64,000 nucleotides of DNA from Delphinus delphis (GCF_949987515.2 NC_082685.1:30210168-30274167); one strand, 5' to 3'; counted from the first letter of the stretch, positions 1 to 11,825 are shown. Translations and numbers: made by a program. The notes: generated by a model from the letters alone, not told the origin.

Positions 1-195
1 ACACTTAATTACTTGACATTAACTTGTCCATTGTATAGCACTACAGGCTGTTAACCAGAGATCTAAAATGATGTTAAACAAGGTGGGGTGTTTGAGTCAC
101 ACCTGAAGGGTTAAACTACTTTAATTAATTATGTAAGTTAAAATTCCTCAGGAGCCTTGGGGCAAAGGAGCAATTCACAGAGCAAGGGGAAAATG

Positions 196-219
196 AAAAA
201 AAAAAAAAAAAAAAAAAAA
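196..219. repeat. Poly-A tract
   Basis: An uninterrupted run of about 24 A residues. No recognisable retroelement body lies directly upstream, so it may be a simple repeat or the tail of a very decayed insertion. Confidence 0.8.
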
Positions 220-360
220 GAACCTAATTAGTCATATAATTAACTCTTTCAGTGATGTGGTGAATAACGTGGTACAATAAAAGTGTTAAAAATATGCTCA
301 AGGATCATGAGGGTATCACTTGAATGTTTTCAAGAATGCATCCACAGAGAACTATATTCA

Positions 361-515
361 ATATCCTATGATAAACCATAATGGAAAAGAATATTAAAAA
401 AAAATGTATATATATGTATAACTGAATCGCTTTGCTGTAAAGCAGAAATTAACACAACAATGTAAATCAACTACACATCAATTTTAAAATATTGGAAGAA
501 AACTAATAAAATAAA
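361..515 (+). mobile_element. L1 3' end fragment
   Basis: The text 'tatgtataactgaatcgctttgctgtaaagcag' region and the following 'acaacaatgtaaatcaact' match the 3' UTR terminus of cetartiodactyl L1 elements; the same motif, better preserved, closes the large L1 at 44.6 kb. The tail is A-rich and decayed. This is a heavily 5'-truncated copy with no coding sequence. Confidence 0.75.
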
Positions 516-1259
516 ATACTGAAGGAAAAAAATAAAAGTATGCATCCAACACTGGACTGAGAATTTAGCCTCTTAAGCCAAAAATTATAGACTCATTTAA
601 ACTCCATCAGTATACTATAAACATTTACTGACCCTCCACGATGGAGCCTACTTTTTTCCTAATTAAATATATTTTATCTTTATACCTTGAAATACAGTCT
701 CTGACAAAACACATTTTCTCTCTAGCTTTTTATAGACAGCAAATCTAAAATAATTCAAAGGAAAAAATGTGCTTTGTGAAAGTAGCTTATTTCATCCTGG
801 AGACTAAATGCATTTGCAGAAAGGATTATATTTTGTTTGGCAATTTATTTTATTGACAAAACATATTTCTTCACATATTCCATCACATTCAGTAGACAAA
901 TGCATGTTGTCAAATACCTTTTTTCCTGCTTTTGATGAAAAACAGATATTTTTCAGATTCCACATTTTTTTAAATAGTGGAGTTCTACAGACAAGCTCCA
1001 TTTGCTCTAATTTGTCCAGAGGTGTCTAGATTTGGATTTTATCCAAGGTATACGGTTTCTTCTTCCAATATAATATAAATTAACCTCATAGGGAATATTA
1101 ATGCCCATCTTCACCCATAAAAACATCAAAATTCAGTTTACACTGTAATCATTATGATAGGATCCTATTGTCTAAACATAAAACTCAAATGGTTCCCATA
1201 CACTCACCAGCTGCTAAAATGCAATTACCCTTTACAAGGTAACCCACAAGCAAAGTAAA
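516..1259. other. Unique AT-rich DNA, no feature seen
   Basis: No gene, RNA or recognisable repeat. The only open frames are about 65-73 codons on opposite strands over 804-1029, which is chance level in AT-rich DNA and shows no domain-like composition. Confidence 0.6.
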
Positions 1260-1465
1260 TATTTAATCTAACTTATTTGTATATCTGTTTAATGTTGGTA
1301 ATTCAATTATTGTCTGTACTTTCCCTATTTGCCCTCATGCCTGATATACGTATTAAATTATAAATAAGTTCTTCAAGGTCAAGAAGCGGATCTGCGTAAT
1401 TTGTTCTGAGAGCACTCGGCACAGTGTTTCATGAAAACAGGTGCTGGATAAATTCACGGTTCTGG
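1260..1465 (+). repeat. Decayed L2 3' end
   Basis: The stretch 'aagttcttcaaggtcaag' followed by 'cacagtgtttcatgaaaac' and 'ggtgctggataaattc' follows the order of the L2 3' terminus (ctccttgagggcag, cagtgcctggcac, ggtgctcaataaat). The copy is strongly diverged. Confidence 0.45.
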
Positions 1466-1524
1466 CAAAATGGTAATGACATTTCCCAGCCAAAAATCTT
1501 TTATTGCCAAAAGATTCTGCCTTT

Positions 1525-2075
1525 TTTCATGTCAACAGTTATGTAATGAGCATCCACAGTATGGTCAGTGCTATAAAATTATCAAGGGATGCAGAGACTG
1601 ACAATCATGCTTGTCCTCAAGGGGTTTACAATCTAGTAGGCAGAGCAGGCATGAAGAAATAATTACAATACAGGTTGATCCAGGAACCATGGAGTTTGTG
1701 CTGGGTCCACACGCAGTACAAAGGCAGGAAGGACTGACACTGGTAGACCAGAGGGAAACAGGAGGTGTTTGAGAAATTGACATGAGTAGGGTTTCAATAC
1801 TAAACAGCAATTTCCCAGTGGATACAGTAGAGAAATGTATTCCAGGAAGGGAAAAATGTGCTATGATACAGAGGAAAGGAGTGTGTGTGTGCACGCACAT
1901 GTGTGTGTGTGTGTGTAAACCCATTATTCTATCAGTATTACTCTTAATGTAAGGTATGAGGTAGATCTACAGGAGATGGCACGGGAAGAGGTTGACAGGG
2001 TCTCAAGGGGACTTATATGCCAAAGAGCTTGAAAACTCATACTTAAGTCTTGGGAGAACCACTGATTATTCGAAC
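1525..2075 (-). repeat. L2 fragment, antisense
   Basis: Read in reverse, this follows L2: 'cctcaaggggtttacaatctagtaggcag' reflects the L2 'ccctgccctcaaggagcttacaatctag' segment, and 'tatatgccaaagagcttgaaaactc' further on reflects the 'gccatgttaaggagtttggactttatcc' segment. The middle is weakly conserved and contains a GT microsatellite. Confidence 0.5.
1880..1917. repeat. (GT)n microsatellite, interrupted
   Basis: Two GT runs are separated by a GCACGCACAT interruption. The repeat lies inside the antisense L2 fragment. Confidence 0.9.
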
Positions 2076-2620
2076 TGGTCAGATTTCCATGAAGATTGGT
2101 TGATATGGGTGTGTAAAGGTAATAAAGTACAACAACAAATTAGAAGCCTATTGAGTTTCTCCAAGAAACACATAGAGGGTGTAAATAAAGGCAGTAGTAA
2201 TATGAATAAGGAGAATACAAGGATTCTAGAGATAATTAGGATGGGAAATAAATAGGACAGCATATAAAGGGTTAAGAACTAAAGTGACTCTGTGGTTTCT
2301 GCTCTGAGTAACCAAAATTTGAAAACTAGATATTTATAGCTTTTAAAATTCCCTGAAGTCAATTTGTAGACAGAATGAGTTCAAGAACCCTCCTCAAGCC
2401 TTATTCACAATTTCACTTACCCACTAATCCAAGTTCGTATATATAACAAGGGCTTATGTGCAAGACTGGTCCTCTAAGCCAGAAAGCACAAGATATTGTA
2501 AGTGTACAGAATATCGAGAATATTTGTGTTCCTCAGCTTCTGAGAATAAAAAATTACCTACCCAAGTCCAAAATCTACTCAAAAAGGCAGTTTTTATAAA
2601 TGGAAACAGCAGCGGATTAT
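2076..2620. other. Unique DNA, no feature seen
   Basis: AT-rich sequence without a recognisable repeat. An 87-codon frame at 1992-2255 has no domain, signal peptide or coding-like neighbours and partly overlaps the L2 fragment, so it is not called as a gene. Confidence 0.5.
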
Positions 2621-2830
2621 GAGTCAAAGGACTTGGTCCCAGGATAAGCTCTTTCTATTGTGGGATCTTGAACTAGGAATTCAAGTTCTACATAACTCAG
2701 TTACATCCTTGGGATATGAGACAGCCACTGTTCTCCATACCTAACTCATAGTCTTATAGTGAGCATCAAACATCATAGTTGCATGTCAAATACAGAAAAG
2801 TGAAGAGTCTTCCAGATACAAGGCAATAAA
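2620..2830 (+). repeat. Decayed MIR SINE
   Basis: The order 'gtgggatcttgaactagg', 'acataactcagttacatcc', 'cctaactcatagtcttatagtgagcatcaaa' parallels the MIR core and 3' half (tgtgaccttgggcaag, ctctctgagcctcag, ctacctcatagggttgttgtgaggattaaa). Highly diverged. Confidence 0.45.
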
Positions 2831-3169
2831 TCATAGCATATTATGCTATTATTATTGTGTAAGCTTTGTCAACTTTTGCAGTGCCTGTCTTGCAATTCTA
2901 ATGCTAATGCCTTTATTGGCCTTCTGTAGCATTAATTATTTCTGGCAGTATTTGGTGAAGGAGATTTTTATCACACTTCCAGCTTCATTGGCTAGAAACC
3001 ATTTTCACCACTTCCTATTCTTTCAACCCTTATATTCAATCTACTTATTTCTTAGAAATTTACCTAACTTTACCCTTCATGTTGTCACTGTGCCACCTGC
3101 CTATTACCCTGTTGGGCTAACTGAATAACATCTCAGCTGTTCTCTTTTCTTCTGGTGGCCCACCTGCCT

Positions 3170-3600
3170 CAGGTTGGTCCAGTCTCCATATTGTTGCTAG
3201 ACTAACCTTCCAATGAACTTTTAATCCAGACATCTTCCTCCCAGATCAAACACCTCAGTTGCTTGTATCTCTAAAGAAGCCCATCCAACACCCTGTATCA
3301 TCCTCCTCCCCAGCTTTTCTTCTTACTGGTTTGTTCTCCATCCAAGCACTCATGAATTCTTTTCTCACTTCTATCTCTGTTTCCATGGTTACTTCCACAT
3401 TCAATGCCTGCCTCTACTCTTCTACGCTGCTTATCTAGATCTGACACACCTGACCAGGCTCAGTATAAACTTTATCTCCCCAACAAACCTCACAAAGTCT
3501 AAAACCACCCCACCTCAGAGTGATATTGTCTCTGAACTCAAGTGCCAGAGCTACATCGAATCATACTTAGCCCTTAGATACATCATCTACTCAAGAAGTT
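3170..3600 (+). repeat. Probable L2 fragment
   Basis: A pyrimidine-rich stretch with the L2-like order of 'actaaccttccaatgaac', 'cacctcagttgcttgtatctctaaagaagcccatccaacacc' (L2: cactcccctgctcaaaaccctccagtggctccccat). Similarity is by order and composition, not exact words. Confidence 0.35.
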
Positions 3601-3664
3601 AAGCTTAGGGGCTCCCCATCCTCTTGCTTCACTTACTATGGAGATGCATTATTTCAACCCCCTT

Positions 3665-3815
3665 TGCTTGAGTTCCCTCATCTACAAAGTGGGAAGTGCA
3701 ATGATGCCAAACTTGGGGTCTTGGTGAGGGTTATATAAACACTAGGTCACAAAATCTGGCACACAGCAAGCAAATCAATGGGAACTTTTATTAGTTGATT
3801 ATTATTATCAGACAT
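3665..3815 (+). repeat. MIR SINE 3' half
   Basis: 'ttccctcatctacaaagtggga' followed by a decayed 'gttgtgaggattaaat' segment, 'aaaatctggcacacagcaag' and 'tattagttgattattattatc' reproduce the MIR 3' half. Confidence 0.6.
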
Positions 3816-5269
3816 ATCAGTAGCATCTCTTTTCCTGATCTCTGTTTTGTTCAATACTTTATCATTAGATGTTGGCAAGAGTAAATCAACCTTAGTGGTG
3901 TAAAACATCAGATTCTTCGGGTCAAGATTTTGGACAGGGTGCAGGGGGTTGGACTGCCTCTTTTCCATAATGATGGGGGCCTCCACTGGGAAGACTGTGG
4001 TCTGGGGTCTGAAATCATCTTCACTTATGTCTGGTTCTTGGGTGCAGATGACCCAAAGACTGGAGTCAGAGCACCCACAATGGGCTCCGTCACGTGGCCT
4101 GAGGTCTCACAGCATGGCAGCTGGGTTCCAAGAGGGAAACCATTTCAAAAGAGCCAGATGAAAGCTGCCTGACCTTTTCTGACCTAGTCTCAAAAGTCTG
4201 TCGATTACAAGTGAGTCACTAAGAGGACCCCCAATCAGGGGATGGGAAATAGACTCCACCTTTTGATGGAGTGTAGCCAGTCCAAGGCCACACCGCAGAA
4301 GGGCATGTGGAATGGGAGATACTACTGTTGTCCCTGTCTTTGGGAAATACAATCTCCCAGTAAGGCAGTACTGTGTAAAACTCACTACTTCTTCAAGACT
4401 CAGTTTGGTCACAGATAAATAATAGTATAACCCTGTCTGGAACATAGTTGGTATTCCATAAGTAATTACTGGACAGGCAAATAAACAATTTCACATTACT
4501 TTCATATTAGGCTTCTCCCCTAAATTAGACTAGAGGCTTCTTGTAGGCAGGAATTACACCATATACTCTTTCTATGCATCAAAAAAGTCCCCCCAAAAGT
4601 TACTAGAATCAAGGTAGATTAATTATTACACTGCTGATTATTGTGAGGGATACGATATAAATCATGAATTCATTAACTAATAAAGAAGCCATCTAAAACT
4701 TTGAGAGAGAGACTCTGTATTTTGGTTACAGGGTCCATAAATTTCAGTTATTTTTATTTTCCTAGGACCATATATTTGAAAAATGATGCAATTGATACCT
4801 AAACATATATCTCTAGAACTTCAGCATTACTTCTCTCAATATAAACTAATTAAAGATGAATAACTGTAATTACTGCTTTTTTAATCCTTTCCTTCTCGTG
4901 TTGAATTTGTGTCACCTTGTAGTATTTAGATCGTGTTCTATTTGCTCTGATTCAGATTCTGAGTCATCAAAATGTTTGAAATAGGTCTGAAAATAGCCTG
5001 AATTAATTCTCTGGATTGCTTTTTATAACAGATATACAAGGGAAGCAGTTTATAATTTTAAAGGAAAACTCAATTTGTTGCCAAAAAAAAAAACATGAGA
5101 AGTTGATTCTCAGGCACTACGTATGTTCAGAGAATGTGGCAGGAGCAAAGGAGATGGCAAGAAAGAAAGATGCTTTCCTTACACGGAAAACAAGGAAAAT
5201 AGTTAACTATTAAAGCAAAAGGAGCAGAGTCTTCAACACATTTAGCAAGAGCATTTTGAAAGACCCTCT
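3816..5269. other. Mostly unique DNA with weak repeat traces
   Basis: No gene is recognisable. Around 4260-4600 there are faint MIR or L2-like words ('ccctgtctggaacatagttgg', 'gactagaggcttcttgtaggcag') too decayed to bound. Overlapping chance frames of 70-112 codons occur on both strands near 3.9-4.4 kb. Confidence 0.5.
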
Positions 5270-5900
5270 CAGTCTCCGAAGCGTGGCCTCAAGAAAATTA
5301 AAAGTGATCTACCAGCAAGAACAACGGAGAGGGAGGAAAGTGGTGTCTCTGGGGGCAGTCACAGCTGCCTACTGGTAGCCGGAGACAGCAGCCAGTGTGT
5401 TCCAGGTGAGAATGGTGGGCCTCCCCTGGACCCAGAGGAGACACAGCAGCACTGTCTCGCATCCCCCAGGTGCCCCTGGCATCTGAACTGCAGGAACCAT
5501 TCACACGCCATCTCTAGCTGTGCCTTCCCCCTTTCAAGTTTCTGCTAGACGACCAGAGGCAAAACGCTGTCATTCGCTCAGACTGTCTAATAGCCGTAAT
5601 TAAAGCCCTCTCATCGCCAAAAACCCAGTGTGTGGGAACTTGGCTGAAAACATACCCAGTGAAAATGCAAGGCCACCTTTACAGGCGGAAAGGTGACGGG
5701 CATGTTTTAAACGGCCGGATGGACGACCTTCAGCGTGCAGGTGTGAGCGGGTGGAAGGCTGCTCGCAGGTTTTGGCCGCAGCCATTGGCAAAGGTAAAGG
5801 CGCTGCAGGGTGAAGAAGTATGGAGAAATCTGCCATGTCGTTCAGCCAATGAACAAGACAGCAGGGCTCACTCTGAGCTGGTCACCCACCCTTGAGGCAG
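5270..5900. other. Unique CpG-containing stretch
   Basis: This 0.6-kb block is clearly richer in G+C and in CpG than its surroundings, especially 5500-5850, and contains no repeat I recognise. Open frames on both strands (78-87 codons) are most likely a by-product of the higher GC. It could be a conserved regulatory element or an unannotated exon; see findings. Confidence 0.4.
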
Positions 5901-6114
5901 CCTTCTATAGGCTGTCACTATAGCATCTCTCCTGAAACTGCTGAAATGAACAGCCCCAATGCAAAAAAATCCCTTCACTTCTATTTATTTTTTTAAGTTC
6001 CTTTTTCAAGAGAGCTACAGAGGTAGTCATTTCTATGCTTCAAAAATATATGAGACTTCTGTTGGTATGGTTATTCTACATATCTGTCACAGGTAAGCTT
6101 CAATGTAATCATTA

Positions 6115-6400
6115 TTACTTTTATTAATGAAACAATAACAACTATACTAGTATAATAGCAACTACAATTAACACTTAGCATGTTCGATATTTGCCAAGCA
6201 CTGTGCAAAGTGCTTCACAGGGACTGTCTCACCCAAGTCCCAAAACAACCCTAAGTGGTCATACTCTTGTACCTCCCACTTTACAAATAAGAAACAGACA
6301 GGTCAGGTAACTGGAGCAAGTGAATGGTAGAGCTGGGGGTACAAAGCCAGCTGGTCAGGCTCCACATCCCACACTCGTAACAGTTTTGTATTAATAGAGT
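6115..6400 (-). repeat. MIR SINE, nearly complete, antisense
   Basis: In antisense order the sequence shows the MIR tail ('aacacttagcatgttcgatatttgccaagcactgtgcaaagtgctt'), the core ('ctcccactttacaaataagaaacagacaggtcaggtaactgg') and the tRNA-like 5' end ('gtagagctgggggtacaaagccagctgg'). This is one of the better preserved MIRs here. Confidence 0.8.
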
Positions 6401-6439
6401 CAAAAGACACATATTTTTGGCAGCAAAATCTCTCACACA

Positions 6440-6630
6440 GAGAGTTTAGAAAAGGTCTGAAGGAGCAGATTCCTGGGCCCTGGGCCCTGACTGCAGGGAT
6501 GCTAATTCCATAGGTCGTTGTGGGCCTAGGAGTCTGCACTGCAACACCCCCCCACACCCCCACCCCCAGGTGATGCTAATGCAAAGGTGCTAAAGCTTCA
6601 CAGACGTGGTTAGAGAACGAGCATTAGTAA
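6440..6630 (+). repeat. MER5A-like hAT-Charlie MITE
   Basis: 'gcagattcctgggccctgggccctgactg', then 'gaatctgcat'-like 'ggagtctgcactgcaac' and 'ccaggtgatgctaatgc' follow the MER5A interior. A C-rich run (cccccccacacccccacccc) replaces part of the middle. Terminal inverted repeats are not intact. Confidence 0.55.
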
Positions 6631-6930
6631 CTTTGTTTAGCTGATACAGAATAGGAAAAACCATGCTTATCAACGTAGTGTTGTTTTCAATCATCACATA
6701 ACTTTGGTTCATATCTATGGATAGAATAACCTCTCGGAACGTGGGAACTGCGTCTCAGAAACAATCCGTTTTAGACAAAATGCTTCTAAACTGACTATCC
6801 CCTCCGTAAGGGGTTCCCTTTTTCTCAGTGTGCTCTCAAGTTTTCTGTTTTCATCTTGAATAAAGTCTCAGTTGGGTTCTAATATGAATTTAACAGCTGC
6901 TAATCTCTTCTTTACTAAGAAAAAGGGCAC

Positions 6931-7140
6931 GGCTTCCCTGGTGGCGCAGTGGTTGAGAGTCCGCCTGCCGATGCAGGGGACACGGGTTCGTGCCCCAGTC
7001 CAGGAGGATCCCACATGCTGCGGAGCGGCTGGGCCTGTGAGCCATGGCCGCTGAGCCTGCGCATCCAGAGCCTGTGCTCTACAACGGGAGAAGCCACAAC
7101 AGTGGGAGGCCTGCATACCGGGGAAAAAAAAGAAAGAAAA
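6931..7140 (+). mobile_element. CHR SINE, short form
   Basis: The tRNA-Glu-derived head with an A-box-like 'tggcgcagtggttgag' and a B-box-like 'ggttcgtgcccc' is followed by the cetacean-type short body and an A-rich tail with G interruptions. The head has lost the usual GGG start. Imperfect flanks ('aagaaaaagggca' / 'aagaaaacaggca') may be the target-site duplication. Confidence 0.95.
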
Positions 7141-9029
7141 CAGGCAGAAACAACAGGGAAGACAGCTCTGAGAGAAGTCAGAGCCAGGTTGGAGTACCCT
7201 CAGGGTGTATGGCCCACTCTTGCAAGCAAGCGCAAATATGAAATTTCAATGCTTTCTTATAAATATTTATTTTAAAGAGGCCTAAGACTCCCTGACCATT
7301 CAAAAGCAGCTCTCTTTTATCATTAATACATAAGTGGAAAACCCCAATTAGAAACAAGAGGCAAAGACATAAGTGATTATATGATTATAACCACTCTCTT
7401 CTGTTAACACATCATTTGTGTGACTTGCACTTAAATGTCACGGAGTACATCAGATCAAATACTCCTACTTTTAAATGTTATTTATCGTGATTCTTGTTAA
7501 GTGTTTGAAAAATAATGCGCTGGAGCAGAAATAACAGCCTAAGGTAACTCTGTATTCATTTCCCAGATGATGACCACATAGAAGTAATATATTTTAGCAT
7601 AATTGGTTTGCTTGGAATAGAATTCTATGACTAAGATAATTTTTAAGAAGGAAAGAAGAAAAAATTTGGCATTATTATTTATACAATAAGTAACATCATT
7701 CAAATATTATTGTCACTGCAGCCACAGCACAAACAAAAATTAGAAACAGTTTGCACAAAGAAGACTCTCCGTGAAAAAAGAAGTAGTTACCTAGAGAAGC
7801 AAGAAGATAGGAGTAGTCCTGGGCTACACTTATCGAGCATTTATTATATGCCAGGCATTTTTCTACGTTTATGTGAGAAACATGAAAAAGAAAAGTACGT
7901 ACCATGAAAAAGAACTTTTAGAACGGGTCTTTTTATGCCCCCAAGAAATGTCAAAGATGGGACTTGCATTAGAAATAAATCCAACTCTACTTTGGAGTAA
8001 ACATATAAATCTTCAGCATCGTCTTGCTGCCAGAAAGTACTATCTAATTCACTAATGTTGGATCTTAAACCCATGGAAATGCAAACAACGGATTGTGACT
8101 AATGCACAAATACACAAAATGTATCGTAACTATCGCCATCTCTTATGTATGCTACCGGCAGGTGAATGCCAAAGATGATACAAAGCTTCCACATCTGACC
8201 ATCCCTGTGCTGGTAATTATATTCCAGGAGCAAAGTGAGGCAGGAAGGACCACATACCTTCTTGATCCATTAACAGTATGTTACATTAACCTTTGAATAT
8301 TTACCTTGATGCCAATTAAATATTTGTGATGGCAGCATGGATAAGGAAGAAAATCTTGGCTGAGGTCCCACTTGCCCTTGTTTTCTCTGCAATTCTTTGT
8401 AAATAACATCCTGAATTTTTGACACGTCAACCCACACAGATCAAATCATCTTTAAAATAAGCAAATCCTGCAGATCCATTACCTCAGTAGGCCACAGGAC
8501 TAGTACAAGCAAACACCCACCATCGACAAGCCAATGCCTTGAGCGTTTGGCTTTCTCGAAAAAAGGCATTAGTTAGCATTTAGATGGATGACAAGGCAGC
8601 AGACAGTGAAGTCTGAGCCCGGCAGAAAGGCATCCAGCGTTCTCTGGAGTGTGTAAGCCTTCATGACTGGCTGAGTAGATCGCGGACAAAAACAACTCCT
8701 TGCAAGATAAAGAGAAAAACCAAATAGCTTCAGCAGTTTTACCAAACCAAGACTGCAGGGTGTTTGGGGCCAGGTCTATACATGTTGCATAAGGCTTTCC
8801 CTTTAAAAATTACAAGGCTTCATTGAGGTAGAACTGACCTGCCTCTCCTCTCTGTATTATTATCATGATCATTTTCTCTAAATCATGTAGTATATTAATT
8901 CTCATTACTACCATACAGTTCTCTTTACCCCTCCACTAGACAGTATGAATAAAAACTCCATGTGGAATAGCTGAGAAACACTGTCAGCGTTCAGAGTACA
9001 CAGACCTGTCTGGAATGGATTAATTATGG
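7141..9029. other. Mostly unique DNA, no gene seen
   Basis: No recognisable gene or long repeat. A short 'gagcatttattatatgccaggcattttt' near 7838 is an L2/MIR-like scrap. Chance frames up to 76 codons lie around 7.7-8.3 kb on both strands. Confidence 0.55.
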
Positions 9030-9290
9030 GCTTCAGGCTTTATGAAAGGGTAAGATTTGAGCTGAGGCTTGTCAGGCTTGTAGAATTTGGACGGGTAGAG
9101 GACAGGAAAGACCAAAGTCTCACCAGGAGGCAACCTTGAAAATAAAGTACCTGAGAAAGTCTGAAAGAGAATGATCAGAACACGTAGTCTGTGGTAAGAA
9201 ACTAATTGGGGCCAGAACAGAAGGGAACAGCGATTCCTGAAAAGTGTTATGATTCAGGAGAGGTAAATAAGAAGGAAAGTCAGATAACAA
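9030..9290 (-). repeat. L2 fragment, antisense
   Basis: 'aagatttgagctgaggcttgtcaggcttgtagaatttggacgggtagagg' is the reverse of the L2 segment around 'ctcatcattcaggtctcagctcaaatgtcacc'. The downstream part fades quickly. Confidence 0.55.
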
Positions 9291-9574
9291 CATGCAGGTG
9301 AAACCCCTGCACATTTTCTCAATGTTGATCTTTTTAAAGCAAATCAGAAAAGACCACAAGGAAAGTTTCTTGGAATTGAAATACCCTGTATCTTGTTTTG
9401 GATGGTGGTAGTTATACACTAGTTATGTTCAACTGTCAAAACTCAATCTGAACACTTAAGATCTGTTCATTTTATGGTATGAATTTGATTTATTAATTTT
9501 ATTGTGTTAATTTGACCTCATTTTTGAAATAAAATTAAACTATGGGGGGGGAAGTCAGATACTCGCTCCCTTAA

Positions 9575-10070
9575 GTTCCTCTAGGGGCTCCCTGGTTCAC
9601 TTAATAAAATAAAACCCCCAAACTCTTGATCGTAGCTGATAAAACCTTACAGGATCTTCCTCAGCCTACCCCTCTACCTTCACTTCAAGGCACTCTTCAC
9701 CGGTTCACTCTCCCCAGCCAAATCCTCCTCCATTGTGTTCCGTTCACCAGGAAACCCACATCAGCCTCTGTGCTTGCTATTCTCTGTGCCTCTTGGAATG
9801 TTCTTGCCCCAACTCCTCTGCGCCTCAGCAAAGCTGTCCATGATTTCTTTCCATAAAATGGTCTTCCTAATTTACTACCTCATTATCCTCTTCTTTTCCA
9901 TCATAAAATTTCTCATAATCTATACTAAACCAGCTTACCTATGTGCTTAATTACTTATCATCTGTGTCTTCCACTAGAAAGTAAGCTCTCTGATTGAAGG
10001 GAAGTGGCCATTTCCACAAGGTCCAGCTCAGACCTGGCACATAACAGATGCTCAATAAATAGCAATTTGT
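9575..10070 (+). repeat. L2 3' end, sense
   Basis: A clear run of L2 landmarks in order: 'tgataaaaccttacaggatcttcctcagcctacccct', 'cctcttggaatgttcttgcccc', 'cactagaaagtaagctctctgattgaagggaag' and 'acctggcacataacagatgctcaataaat'. It ends at the expected L2 terminus. The open frames of 71-76 codons within it are accidental. Confidence 0.85.
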
Positions 10071-10119
10071 AAACTGTGACTTTTCGAAGCCTATCCCCCT
10101 ATTACGTCAGAAGTCCTTC

Positions 10120-10215
10120 CAGGGCACCATGCCTTTATCATCTCTACGTCTCTGTGACCAAGTTCAGTACCTGGCACATTATTAGAAGCCCATGAAATGT
10201 TTGTTGAATCTATAC
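10120..10215 (+). repeat. L2/MIR 3' terminal scrap
   Basis: 'tcagtacctggcacattattagaagcccatgaaatgtttgttgaat' matches the last bases of L2. Confidence 0.55.
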
Positions 10216-10589
10216 ATAGGTTTAAATTTAGATCTAACATAACTTCACCAGTAAATTCCAAGAATATTTCATTTTGCAAGGAAATTTGATTTGCCATCTA
10301 AGAAATATACAAACTTATCTAATTTTAAATCACAGAATTTGAGGTGTACAAGGCCTGTCCCAGCCTGTTGATTAGATGTGCCTTCCTGACTTAAAGTGAT
10401 AAGAAAACCAACCTGTGGTGAATTCACCCAGATCTGCTCCAGGTGACCCATCCAAGTAGCACAATCTTTAGTGAAACCATTTCAAAATGATAAGCTCTGG
10501 AGAACTTTTGTGATTCACTCTCAATGGACTATCTAAACATATCTAAAAACTTAGTGACAAGTGACAGAGTCTCCTGTTTGTTTTCTTTG

Positions 10590-10970
10590 GTTGGAATTAT
10601 AAAGAGCAATGAAAAAGTATAAGCTATTGATTCACACAACATCATGGGTGAATGTCCTCCCACTGAGTGAAAGAAACCAGATGCCACATCTCCCAGAATA
10701 GTATATATTGAATGATTCCATTCATACTAAATTCTAGAAAATTCAAACCTATACAGTGACAGAAAGCAGAACAGTGGTTTCCCGGGAATGGGGGTGGAGG
10801 TAGGGAAGGATTACAAAGGGCCACAGGGAACCTGTGCGGTGATGGAATTGATTATGCTGATGGTTTCATGGAGGTATACCTATGTCAAAACCCATCAAGT
10901 TGTACACTTTAAATAGGTGCAGTTTATTGTATGTCGATTACAGCTCAATAAAGCTGTAACACATAAAACA
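10590..10970 (+). mobile_element. Old L1M 3' end
   Basis: The segment 'gagtgaaagaaaccag' ... 'tatgattccattcatactaaattctagaaaattc' ... 'gtggtttcccgggaatggggg' ... 'gtacactttaaataggtgcagtttattgtatg' ... 'cagctcaataaagctg' is the end of ORF2 and the 3' UTR of a mammalian-wide L1M. It is 5'-truncated and non-coding. Confidence 0.85.
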
Positions 10971-11039
10971 GGAAGTCTCCATTTCAGATGATTCTTAAAA
11001 CTTTAAATATGCCATCAAATTAGCAGCATTTTGATTTCT

Positions 11040-11300
11040 ATAATTACTGGGGATGTGCCATTAGCCAGCCGCAGTGCATCGTCTCCTCCCTGCCATGTGC
11101 ACATTCTTATTTACCCTCTGAAGCTCAGCTCAGGTGTCACCATTCCCAACTCTTGGAAAGATATCACAGGGCACCTCTCATCATCCACCGGGTCAGTGAG
11201 CAATCCCTCGGCTGTGCTTTCCAAGAACCACTGCCCAAAGATACCACAGCGCTTTGATGACTTTGAGTCATCAAAAGTCAATGACTATGAAAATCATCTT
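11040..11300 (+). repeat. Probable L2 fragment
   Basis: 'ccctctgaagctcagctcaggtgtcaccattcccaactc' resembles the L2 'caggtctcagctcaaatgtcacctcctcag' segment. The rest is too diverged to align by eye. Confidence 0.45.
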
Positions 11301-11748
11301 TTCATTCCAGTCCTTCACCAAATATAGTGATAAATTCTCTTATATTTGGTCTACACAGTATTCAAACCTTCTCCCGCTCACTCTGGAAGCTGAAGAAGTC
11401 CACATGGTCTTCCTACACCTGGCTAGTGAGCTAATGGACATAGTCTAAGACTTGGGCAATTGGCTACTCCTATTTATAACTGTGAATTTTTACAAAAGAC
11501 ACAAAGGTTAAGGGACAGGTCAAAAGTCAATCCAGGTAGCAGCATTCAGCAGCATCAATACTAATGATGTTGTCCCATTCAGCCCAACCCTTTGGTCGGC
11601 TCTACCCAATGGCTCTTGTTGCCAAATCTTCTGTTCTTGTCTCCTTTCTCAATCTTGCCTTCCTGGCTTCCTGCTGATTCTCAGAGCTACCTGACATTCT
11701 TCCAGTACGTTCCTTCTCTTTTTAGGTTGTTTACAAATTGGAATCCTA
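11301..11748. other. Unique DNA, no feature seen
   Basis: No repeat or gene recognised; only chance frames of 64-98 codons. Confidence 0.5.
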
Positions 11749-11790
11749 GCTCATACAAAGACAATCTGGGCTCATACAAAGACAATCTGG
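11749..11790. repeat. Perfect 21-bp tandem duplication
   Basis: The 21-bp unit beginning 'gctcatacaaagacaat' occurs twice back to back without a mismatch. Confidence 0.95.
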
Positions 11791-11825
11791 CACAAAACAC
11801 AGGACCAGAAAAAAAGAAATAAGCA

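Noticed and set aside
1571..1924. 117-codon minus-strand frame ending in a His/Thr repeat
   Set aside because: The His-Thr run is the translation of the GT microsatellite, and the rest overlaps an L2 fragment.
4107..4445. 112-codon minus-strand frame
   Set aside because: No domain, signal peptide or splice context; overlapping frames exist on the other strand and the region has MIR/L2-like traces.
6940..7000. tRNA-Glu-like sequence with A and B boxes
   Set aside because: The boxes belong to the CHR SINE promoter. No cloverleaf of a functional tRNA can be completed, and the same holds for all other copies.
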